The position numbers and the translations under genes are program-made. Of a stretch of DNA of 6,006 bases, positions 1 to 5,636 are shown in pieces. The stretch is from NCBI GenBank assembly GCA_041913505.1, contig JAYSFC010000166.1, forward strand, positions 1 through 6,006, written 5' to 3'. This stretch comes from JAYSFC01 sp041913505 (GTDB taxonomy: Bacteria > Pseudomonadota > Gammaproteobacteria > Burkholderiales > Burkholderiaceae_C). How positions within the stretch are numbered: the first letter of the stretch is position 1; the number at the start of each line of letters is the position of its first letter. The notes under the pieces are model-generated. The model worked only from the letters and a program-made list of their open reading frames with translations, was not told the origin of the DNA and did no database searches.

Positions 1-852
1 GTGTCGCTCCAGCTGCTCCACCCTCCTGTGCAACCCCTCGAACGGCTTGCCGTGTGACGGCAGCGTCAGCGTGCCACCGGGTAACCAGTGGTACCTTTGC
101 AAAGAGGTCAGAAAGAGATCCAGTGGGTTGCCTTCGGGTTCGCCGGCATGCACGCTGACATTGGTCGAAATCCGCGGCAGCACCATGTCGCCGCTGATCA
201 GCACGCCCAGGCTGGCGCAATACAGGGCGATATGTTCGGGCGCATGGCCGTAGCCAACGATACACTGCCAAGTTTGGGTGCCAATGCGAATCTGGTCCTT
301 ATCCATCAGCCGCCTGTAGCGGTCCGGAATGTCGGGAACCAGATTGGAATAGTATGGACCCCGGCCCCGCACATGGTCCAGAAATGCGGGGTCGCACAGC
401 CCGTGCTGGCTGTAGAAATCGGCACCGCTCTGTCCGCCAAACCCCTGCGGATCGCGGCAGGCGACACGGGCTATGTGGTAGTCGGTGGCACTGATCCACA
501 ACGGTGCCTGCCAGCGCGTGCACAGCCAGTGCGCCAGGCCAATGTGGTCCGGGTGCATGTGCGTGACGATCACGCGAAGGATGGGCAGCCCTTCCAGCTC
601 GTGCTGGAACAGCTGCTCCCACTGTGCGCGCGTAGTCTCGCTGGAGATGCAGCAGTCGACCACCGTCCATCCTTCTACGATAGGCCCATTCACAGGCTGC
701 GCATCCCGCAGCAACCAGAGGTTGATGTGGTCCAGTGCAAAGGGCAGCCCCATGCGGATCCATTTCACGCCGGGCGCAACCTCCAGACATCTGCCTTCAG
801 CGGGCAGGGTGTCGCCGAACGGGTAATGGATCTCGTGTTCCAGAGGATTCAT
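1..852 (-). CDS. MBL-fold metallo-hydrolase, partial (C-terminus beyond left edge)
   Basis: This reverse-strand frame stays open for 284 codons from ATG at 852 to the window edge, so the C-terminus is missing. The protein begins MNPLEHEIHYPFGDTLP. It carries a full metallo-beta-lactamase metal set: T-H-M-H-P-D-H at residues 97-103 (H98, H100, D102, H103), G-H-A-P-E-H at 202-207 (H203), S-G-D at 220-222 (D222, the usual bridging Asp), and P-S-H-G at 265-268 (H267). These would bind two metal ions, normally zinc. The buried Asp strand reads V-V-D-C-C (64-68) where many relatives have V-D-T-G. There is no signal peptide, so it is probably cytosolic. Family members hydrolyse thioesters, lactones or similar bonds; the substrate cannot be read from sequence. 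The frame has more rare codons (ATA, GTA, AGG) than the genes to its right. The Shine-Dalgarno is weak; an ATG at 865 is out of frame. The divergent partner is the MerR-type regulator, with a shared candidate operator at 874-896. Family assignment is firm; function is unknown. Confidence 0.9.
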   Translation of the reverse strand, partial: MNPLEHEIHYPFGDTLPAEGRCLEVAPGVKWIRMGLPFALDHINLWLLRDAQPVNGPIVEGWTVVDCCISSETTRAQWEQLFQHELEGLPILRVIVTHMHPDHIGLAHWLCTRWQAPLWISATDYHIARVACRDPQGFGGQSGADFYSQHGLCDPAFLDHVRGRGPYYSNLVPDIPDRYRRLMDKDQIRIGTQTWQCIVGYGHAPEHIALYCASLGVLISGDMVLPRISTNVSVHAGEPEGNPLDLFLTSLQRYHWLPGGTLTLPSHGKPFEGLHRRVEQLERH

Positions 853-873
853 GAGGCGCTCGCATAAGGTAGG

Positions 874-896
874 ATTGACGTTAACGTAAACGTCAT
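874..896. promoter_or_regulatory. Candidate LiuR-type operator 1, in the divergent intergenic region
   Basis: Bases 876-895 form a 20-bp inverted repeat, TGACGTTAACGTAAACGTCA, with a single mismatched pair (883/888). Bases 874-893 match the second site at 1385-1404 in 19 of 20 positions. The site begins 22 bp upstream of the hydrolase start (852) and 77 bp upstream of the regulator start (973), so one bound protein could control both directions. It stands out as an AT-rich island in GC-rich DNA. MerR-family proteins bind such dyads as dimers. Assignment to the adjacent regulator is inferred from the repeat and its placement. I could not identify clear -35/-10 elements around it on either strand. 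Confidence 0.75.
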
Positions 897-972
897 GTTC
901 AACTCCCATTCTAGGGAGCACGCGCGCCGAGGGTGTCGCGTTGGTGAACATATCCCTGATCTGCGGACTTCC

Positions 973-1368
973 ATGGCAACGACCTACACCATCAGCGATC
1001 TCGCCAAAGAGTTCGATCTCACCACACGCGCCATGCGCTTCTATGAAGACATGGGCTTGCTGCAGCCTTCACGCACAGGGCCGGGCGGGCGCAATCGCGT
1101 CTACAGCGCGCGCGACCGCACGCGGCTGCGCCTGACCCTGCGGGCCAAGCGCCTGGGCCTCTCACTGACGGAGGCCAAGGAGATCATCGATCTCTATGAC
1201 AGCCCCCGGGACACGGGGGCGCAGCTGCGCAAATTCCTCGAGGTGCTGGCGGTGCATCGCAGGCAGCTGGAGTCCCAGATGGCCGATCTGCAGGCCAATC
1301 TCGAGGAGGTGCGCGAGCACGAAAAAGAGGCGCGAACCCTGCTCGCCAAGGCGGACAAGAACAAATGA
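973..1368 (+). CDS. liuR: MerR-family transcriptional regulator, LiuR-like
   Basis: A 131-residue DNA-binding regulator. The N-terminal winged helix-turn-helix is typical of MerR proteins: Y-T-I-S-D-L-A at 5-11, T-T-R-A-M-R-F-Y-E at 17-25, and the wing around G-G-R-N-R-V-Y (38-44). Residues 88-125 are charged and helical and fit the antiparallel coiled-coil dimer helix. There is no cysteine anywhere, which argues against the Cys-based metal or redox sensing of MerR, CueR or SoxR; an acyl-CoA or other organic effector is more likely. I chose ATG 973 because homologues begin close to the T-Y-T-I-S motif. The longer in-frame ATG at 895 lies inside the candidate operator and would add 26 residues unlike the family. 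A weak GCGGA (964-968) precedes the start. It sits next to a liuA operon and is flanked by two matching palindromes, which supports a LiuR role and autoregulation. The MerR call is near certain; the LiuR name rests on context and resemblance. Confidence 0.88.
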   Translation: MATTYTISDLAKEFDLTTRAMRFYEDMGLLQPSRTGPGGRNRVYSARDRTRLRLTLRAKRLGLSLTEAKEIIDLYDSPRDTGAQLRKFLEVLAVHRRQLESQMADLQANLEEVREHEKEARTLLAKADKNK

Positions 1369-1386
1369 TTAGAAATCGCAGATAAT
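1358..1386 (+). promoter_or_regulatory. Possible promoter of the thioesterase-liuA operon
   Basis: A GATAAT hexamer at 1381-1386 matches the sigma-70 -10 consensus in five of six positions. It lies 17 bp after a poor -35 match, AGAACA (1358-1363), which falls in the last codons of the regulator gene. Transcription would then start near 1393, inside candidate operator 2, so a bound regulator would block initiation. That arrangement fits a repressor. The -35 match is weak and the promoter is a suggestion only. An alternative uses TTGACG (1386-1391), inside the operator, as the -35, but no good -10 follows it. Confidence 0.35.
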
Positions 1387-1407
1387 TGACGTTTACGTAA
1401 ACGTAAA
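1385..1407. promoter_or_regulatory. Candidate LiuR-type operator 2, upstream of the catabolic operon
   Basis: The core ACGTTTACGTAAACGT (1389-1404) is a perfect 16-bp palindrome. It differs from the core of operator 1 (878-893) at one base, and the preceding ATTG is also shared. The site extends to the right: bases 1392-1407, TTTACGTAAACGTAAA, form a second, overlapping dyad with only the central pair mismatched. ACGT recurs at a six-base period (1389, 1395, 1401). The site lies between the regulator stop (1368) and the thioesterase start (1428), the expected place to control the operon. It is the most striking non-coding element in the window. The regulator assignment is inferred. Confidence 0.8.
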
Positions 1408-1427
1408 TCATCTGACGCTTCACTCAC

Positions 1428-1877
1428 ATGTTCGAGCCCCGTGATCCCTCCTACGCCCAGCGGGTGCGCGAGAGCTTCGCGCGCCAGGGAGCCATGCGCA
1501 CGCTCGGTGCGCAGCTGGCCCACATCGCTCCGGGAGAGGTCGATGTCGGGTTCGAGTGGGCCGAGGCGCTGACCCAGCAGCATGGCTTTGTGCACGCGGG
1601 CATGGTGGCCGCCGCACTCGACTCCGCGTGCGGCTACGCGGGCTTCACGCTCATGCCAAGCGATGCCGGCGTCCTCACCATCGAATTCAAGATCAACCTG
1701 CTGGCACCGGCCAAGGGCCGGCGCTTTCGCATGGAAGGCCGCGTGCTCAAGCCAGGCCGCACCATCACCGTAACCGAGGGACGTGCCTTCGCCATCGACA
1801 GCGGCCAGGAGAAGCTGGTGGCCACGATGGCCTGCACGCTGATGGCCGTGGTAGGGCGCGAGGGCGTCAACGGCTAG
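1428..1877 (+). CDS. PaaI-family hotdog acyl-CoA thioesterase
   Basis: A 149-residue single-domain protein of the hotdog fold, the usual length for PaaI-type thioesterases, which hydrolyse acyl-CoA to free acid and CoA in the cytosol. The signature stretch H-G-F-V-H-A-G-M-V at 52-60, followed by A-A-L-D-S-A (62-67), matches the central-helix motif; H56 and D65 are in the places of the conserved His and the acidic catalytic residue. The strands F-K-I-N-L-L-A-P-A-K-G (87-97) and R-F-R-M-E-G-R-V (99-106) are typical. No good Shine-Dalgarno precedes ATG 1428. The start is still preferred because the N-terminal stretch R-V-R-E-S-F-A-R-Q-G-A-M (12-23) looks family-like, and the next ATG (1494) has its AGGGAG only two bases away. 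It is the first gene of the operon, 33 bp ahead of liuA. It may release CoA from stalled branched acyl-CoA intermediates; the real substrate is unknown. Confidence 0.88.
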   Translation: MFEPRDPSYAQRVRESFARQGAMRTLGAQLAHIAPGEVDVGFEWAEALTQQHGFVHAGMVAAALDSACGYAGFTLMPSDAGVLTIEFKINLLAPAKGRRFRMEGRVLKPGRTITVTEGRAFAIDSGQEKLVATMACTLMAVVGREGVNG

Positions 1878-1910
1878 CCATTTCCGATTTCCAACCCAGG
1901 AGACATTTTC

Positions 1911-3098
1911 ATGAGCACTTCCAACCTGCCCGGACTGAACTTCCAACTCGGCGAGGACATTGACGCCCTGCGCGATGCCGTGCGCGATTTTGCGCAGGCC
2001 GAGATTGCGCCGCGCGCCGCCGAGATCGACCGCAACGACCAGTTTCCCATGGACCTGTGGCGCAAGATGGGCGACCTGGGCGTGCTTGGTATCACCGTGT
2101 CCGAGCAGTACGGTGGCGCGGACATGGGCTATCTCGCCCACATGGTGGCCATGGAGGAAATCTCGCGTGCCAGCGCCTCGGTGGGTCTCTCCTACGGCGC
2201 CCACAGCAACCTGTGCGTGAACCAGATCAACCGCAACGGCAACGAGGCCCAGAGGGCCAAGTACCTGCCCAAGCTGATCAGCGGCGAACACGTGGGCGCG
2301 CTGGCCATGAGCGAGCCCGGCGCAGGCTCCGACGTGATCAGCATGAAGCTCAAGGCCGAGGACAAGGGCGGCTACTACCTGCTCAACGGCAGCAAGATGT
2401 GGATTACCAATGGCCCCGACGCCGACACGCTCGTGGTCTATGCCAAGACCGAGCCCGAGCTCGGGGCCCGCGGCGTGACGGCCTTCCTGATCGAGAAGGG
2501 CATGAAGGGCTTTTCGATTGCGCAGAAGCTCGACAAGCTCGGCATGCGCGGCAGCCACACGGGCGAGTTGGTGTTCGAGAATGTCGAGGTGCCCGAGGCC
2601 AACGTGCTTGGCGGCGTGAACCAGGGCGCCAAGGTGCTCATGAGCGGGCTGGATTATGAGCGTGCCGTGCTCACGGGCGGTCCGCTCGGCATCATGCAGG
2701 CGGTGATGGACAATGTGGTGCCCTACATCCACGACCGCAAGCAGTTCGGGCAGAGCATCGGCGAGTTCCAGCTCATCCAGGGCAAGGTCGCCGACATGTA
2801 TACCGTGCTGCAGGCGGGGCGCTCGTTCGCCTACACCGTGGCGAAGAACCTGGATCTGCTTGGCAAGGACCATGTGCGCCAGGTGCGCAAGGACTGCGCC
2901 AGCGTGATCCTCTGGTGCGCAGAGAAGGCCACGTGGATGGCGGGCGAAGGCGTCCAGATCTATGGCGGCAACGGCTACATCAACGAGTATCCGCTCGGCC
3001 GCCTCTGGCGCGACGCCAAACTGTATGAAATCGGCGCCGGCACGAGTGAAATCCGCCGCATGCTGATCGGCCGCGAACTCTTCGCGGAAACCTGCTGA
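1911..3098 (+). CDS. liuA: Isovaleryl-CoA dehydrogenase (FAD-dependent)
   Basis: A 395-residue acyl-CoA dehydrogenase that oxidises isovaleryl-CoA to 3-methylcrotonyl-CoA in leucine breakdown, passing electrons to electron-transfer flavoprotein. Family signature 1 is A-M-S-E-P-G-A-G-S-D (132-141). Signature 2 is the Q-I-Y-G-G-N-G-Y stretch from 349, continuing to about 370. The C-terminal FAD-binding G-A-G-T-S-E-I is at 375-381. The decisive residue is Glu250 in G-L-D-Y-E-R (246-251): isovaleryl-CoA dehydrogenases carry the catalytic base here, on helix G, while most acyl-CoA dehydrogenases carry it near the C-terminal Y-E-G motif. Here the C-terminal segment reads L-Y-E-I-G-A-G-T, also as in this subfamily. 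Length matches bacterial LiuA. The start is set by AGGAGA at 1898-1903, seven bases before the ATG. It follows the thioesterase by 33 bp and precedes the carbonic anhydrase by 37 bp. Nothing looks broken. Confidence 0.96.
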   Translation: MSTSNLPGLNFQLGEDIDALRDAVRDFAQAEIAPRAAEIDRNDQFPMDLWRKMGDLGVLGITVSEQYGGADMGYLAHMVAMEEISRASASVGLSYGAHSNLCVNQINRNGNEAQRAKYLPKLISGEHVGALAMSEPGAGSDVISMKLKAEDKGGYYLLNGSKMWITNGPDADTLVVYAKTEPELGARGVTAFLIEKGMKGFSIAQKLDKLGMRGSHTGELVFENVEVPEANVLGGVNQGAKVLMSGLDYERAVLTGGPLGIMQAVMDNVVPYIHDRKQFGQSIGEFQLIQGKVADMYTVLQAGRSFAYTVAKNLDLLGKDHVRQVRKDCASVILWCAEKATWMAGEGVQIYGGNGYINEYPLGRLWRDAKLYEIGAGTSEIRRMLIGRELFAETC

Positions 3099-3135
3099 TC
3101 GTGCGTACTGGCGCTACAAACTGATAGGAAAGACC

Positions 3136-3798
3136 ATGACCACCACCTCCATCGAAGACCTTTTTGTCCATAACCGCGAGTGGGCGGCCCAGATGGAGCG
3201 TGACCGTCCGGGTTTCTTCACGGGCCTCATGGCCCAGCAAAAGCCCAAGTACATGTGGGTGGGGTGTTCCGACAGCCGCGTGCCGGCCAACCAGATTACG
3301 GGGCTGGAGCCCGGTGAGGTGTTCGTGCACCGCAACGTGGCCAACGTGGTGGTGCCCACCGACCTCAACTGCCTGTCCACCATCCAGTACGCGGTGGACC
3401 AGCTGCACATCGAGCACCTCATGGTCGTGGGCCATTACGGCTGCGGTGGCGTGCTTGCCGCGCTCGAGGACATGCGCGTGGGCCTGGCCGACAACTGGAT
3501 CCGCCACGTGAAGGACGTGCGCGACCGCCACCGCGACCTCCTTGCCTCGATTGCGCCCGAATGGCGCCACGACGCGCTGTGCGAACTCAATGCCATCGAG
3601 CAGGTGGTGAACATCGCGCACACCACCGTCATGCAGGACGCCTGGGCGCGCGGCCAGGCAGTGACCCTGCACGGCTGGTGCTATGGTCTCAAGGATGGCC
3701 TCATCAACAACCTGCACATGACGGTGCCGGGCGCCGACGGGCTGAACTCGCTCTACAAGGCCGCCATCGCCGGAGTGGCCGCCGCACGGCGCGGCTGA
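3136..3798 (+). CDS. can: Beta-class carbonic anhydrase
   Basis: A 220-residue zinc enzyme interconverting CO2 and bicarbonate in the cytosol, the same length as E. coli Can. The zinc ligands are visible: Cys44 and Asp46 with Arg48 in C-S-D-S-R (44-48), and His100 and Cys103 in G-H-Y-G-C-G-G (99-105). Other family stretches are H-R-N-V-A-N (65-70) and L-H-G-W-C-Y (178-183). AGGAAAG at 3126-3132 sets the start. It lies between liuA and aceK with gaps of 37 and 31 bp, so it is probably cotranscribed with both. Leucine breakdown needs bicarbonate for methylcrotonyl-CoA carboxylase, the step after LiuA, which gives a direct reason for its presence here; that link is inferred. It could also be the organism's general housekeeping carbonic anhydrase. 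Confidence 0.95.
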   Translation: MTTTSIEDLFVHNREWAAQMERDRPGFFTGLMAQQKPKYMWVGCSDSRVPANQITGLEPGEVFVHRNVANVVVPTDLNCLSTIQYAVDQLHIEHLMVVGHYGCGGVLAALEDMRVGLADNWIRHVKDVRDRHRDLLASIAPEWRHDALCELNAIEQVVNIAHTTVMQDAWARGQAVTLHGWCYGLKDGLINNLHMTVPGADGLNSLYKAAIAGVAAARRG

Positions 3799-3814
3799 CG
3801 CGAGCCGACGCTGC

Positions 3815-3820
3815 GGGAGG
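3815..3820 (+). promoter_or_regulatory. Shine-Dalgarno deciding the aceK start
   Basis: GGGAGG lies nine bases before ATG 3830. It directly abuts an in-frame TTG at 3821, leaving no room for initiation there. The ATG is therefore the better start, and the three extra residues given by the TTG should not be annotated. Confidence 0.75.
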
Positions 3821-3829
3821 TTGCCGTCC

Positions 3830-5620
3830 ATGTTTCCCGAGCGCCTGGACGCCCCGCAGGCCTACGACATCGCGAAGGCGATGATGGACGGCTTCAACCG
3901 CCATTACCGCCTGTTCCGCACCGAGTCCGCGCGCGCCAAGCACCGCTTTGAGACCGCCGACTGGCACGGCCAGCAGCGCGCGCAGCGCGAGCGCATCGAG
4001 TTCTACGACCTGCGCGTCAAGGAGTGCGTGCGGCGGCTCGAGAAGGAGTTCCAGGCCGGTGCCCAGCCGATGGCCGTGTGGCAACAGGTCAAGCTCCACT
4101 ACATCGGCCTGCTGGTCAACCACCACCAGCCCGAGCTGGCCGAGACCTTCTTCAACTCGGTCACCACAAAGATCCTGCACCGCACGCATTTCCACAACGA
4201 TTTCATCTTCGTGCGGCCTGCCGTCAGCACCGAGTACATCGAGAACGACGAGCCCGCGGCGCGCCCCACCTACCGCGCCTACTACCCCTCGCAGGAGAAC
4301 CTGCACGAGACGATCGTGCGCGTCATCGACAACTTCCAGCTGCAGCGCCCGTTCGAAGACCTCGCGCGCGACGCGGGCTACGTGCTCGCGGCCATCGAGC
4401 CGCGCATCGCCCACATGAAGCTGCGGGCCAACTTCCAGATCCAGGTGCTGTCGAGCCTGTTCTACCGCAACAAGGGCGCGTACGTGGTGGGCAAGGTCAT
4501 CAACGGCTTCAACGAGCTGCCGTTCGCGTTGCCCATCCTGCACAACGACCGCAGCCAGCTCGTGATCGACGCGGCGCTGTTCGGCGAGGACGACCTGCTC
4601 GCGCTGTTCAGCTTCGCACGTGCCTATTTCATGGTGGACATGGAGGTGCCCAGCGCCTATGTGCAGTTCCTGCGCAGCCTCATGCCGCGCAAGCCGCGCG
4701 CCGAGATCTACAACGCGCTCGGCCTGGCCAAGCAGGGCAAGACCCTTTTTTACCGCGACTTCCTCTCGCACCTCAAGCACTCGAGCGATTCGTTCCGCAC
4801 CGCGCCCGGCATCAAGGGCATGGTCATGCTCGTGTTCGACCTGCCGAGCTTTCCCTACGTGTTCAAGCTCATCAAGGACTATTACCCGCCGCAGAAGGAA
4901 ACCACGCGCGAGCAGGTCCAGGCCAAGTACCTGCTCGTGAAGCACCACGACCGCGTGGGCCGCATGGCCGATACGCTCGAATACAGCCTCGTGGCGTTTC
5001 CGCGCAGCCGCTTCAGCGACGAGCTCATCGCCGAGATCCAGAAGTACGCGCCGAGCCAGATCGAGATCAGCGACCGCGATGGCGACGGCCAGACCGAGGT
5101 CATCATCCGCCACCTCTACATCGAGCGCCGCATGGTGCCGCTCAACCTCTACCTGCAGGAGGCCTTCGATGCGGGCCTGCAGGACCCCGCCGCCTACCAG
5201 CAGATGGAGCGCAGCGTGATCGACTATGGCAACGCCATCAAGGACCTCGTGGCCGCCAACATCTTCCCGGGCGACATGCTCTGGAAGAACTTCGGCGTCA
5301 CGCGCGGCGGCAAGGTCGTGTTCTACGACTACGACGAGATCGAATACCTCACCGACTGCCACTTCCGGCGCGTGCCACCGCCGCGCCATGAGGAAGACGA
5401 GGTGTCGGGCGAAGTCTGGTGGCGCGTGGGCCCCAAGGACGTTTTCCCCGAAACCTTCGCCCCTTTCCTGCTCGGCAATCCGGCCGTGCGCGAGGTCTTC
5501 CTGCGCCACCATGCCGACTTGCTCGATCCCGCGTTCTGGCAGGCCCACAAAGAGCGCATCCAGCAGGGCCACGTCTACGACGTGTTCCCCTACGCCACCG
5601 AGCGCCGCTTTCCCCATTAA
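3830..5620 (+). CDS. aceK: Isocitrate dehydrogenase kinase/phosphatase
   Basis: A 596-residue bifunctional enzyme, slightly longer than E. coli AceK (578). It phosphorylates isocitrate dehydrogenase to switch it off, sending isocitrate into the glyoxylate shunt, and removes the phosphate to restore the TCA cycle. The N-terminal half (about 1-310) is the regulatory region, with the family stretch S-S-L-F-Y-R-N-K-G-A-Y (208-218). The kinase-like half starts at the ATP-binding loop A-P-G-I-K-G-M-V-M (325-333), followed by V-F-K-L-I-K-D (344-350), whose K346 aligns with the ATP-binding Lys of E. coli. Asp381 (M-A-D-T-L-E-Y) aligns with the E. coli Asp371 active-site position. The catalytic/metal segments are D-M-L-W-K-N (482-487) and Y-D-Y-D-E-I (499-504). 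Both halves look intact. The gene follows can by 31 bp and precedes the thiolase by 16 bp. Its placement in a leucine operon, away from aceA and aceB, is unusual relative to the enteric aceBAK layout. Confidence 0.96.
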   Translation: MFPERLDAPQAYDIAKAMMDGFNRHYRLFRTESARAKHRFETADWHGQQRAQRERIEFYDLRVKECVRRLEKEFQAGAQPMAVWQQVKLHYIGLLVNHHQPELAETFFNSVTTKILHRTHFHNDFIFVRPAVSTEYIENDEPAARPTYRAYYPSQENLHETIVRVIDNFQLQRPFEDLARDAGYVLAAIEPRIAHMKLRANFQIQVLSSLFYRNKGAYVVGKVINGFNELPFALPILHNDRSQLVIDAALFGEDDLLALFSFARAYFMVDMEVPSAYVQFLRSLMPRKPRAEIYNALGLAKQGKTLFYRDFLSHLKHSSDSFRTAPGIKGMVMLVFDLPSFPYVFKLIKDYYPPQKETTREQVQAKYLLVKHHDRVGRMADTLEYSLVAFPRSRFSDELIAEIQKYAPSQIEISDRDGDGQTEVIIRHLYIERRMVPLNLYLQEAFDAGLQDPAAYQQMERSVIDYGNAIKDLVAANIFPGDMLWKNFGVTRGGKVVFYDYDEIEYLTDCHFRRVPPPRHEEDEVSGEVWWRVGPKDVFPETFAPFLLGNPAVREVFLRHHADLLDPAFWQAHKERIQQGHVYDVFPYATERRFPH

Positions 5621-5636
5621 CCCTTAGGAGATCCAC

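Noticed and set aside
88..867. Plus-strand open frame (259 codons) in the left part
   Set aside because: It is antisense to the MBL hydrolase, whose full metal-binding motif set is on the minus strand. The plus frame shows no recognisable motif.
1369..1384. Terminator after the regulator gene
   Set aside because: No GC-rich stem followed by a T run is present. The only dyad in the gap is the AT-rich ACGT palindrome, which fits an operator better than a terminator.
1194..2873. Long reverse-strand open frame (559 codons) opposite the regulator, thioesterase and liuA
   Set aside because: It is antisense to three clearly recognisable genes. Its composition is rich in His, Ala, Gly, Leu and Val, as expected from reading GC-rich codons backwards, and no family motif is visible.
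3099..3135. Extra promoter or operator between liuA and can
   Set aside because: The 37-bp gap has a Shine-Dalgarno but no ACGT palindrome and no convincing -35/-10 pair, so cotranscription is the simpler reading.
4024..5391. Second plus-strand frame of 455 codons inside aceK
   Set aside because: It is Arg/Ala/Pro/Gln-rich, typical of an out-of-frame reading of GC-rich coding DNA; the aceK frame contains all the catalytic motifs.
3704..5617. Long reverse-strand open frame (637 codons) opposite aceK
   Set aside because: It mirrors aceK with low-complexity Val/Ala/Leu/His/Asp/Glu-rich sequence and no domain. Strong G/C third-position bias in aceK removes reverse stop codons and explains the length.
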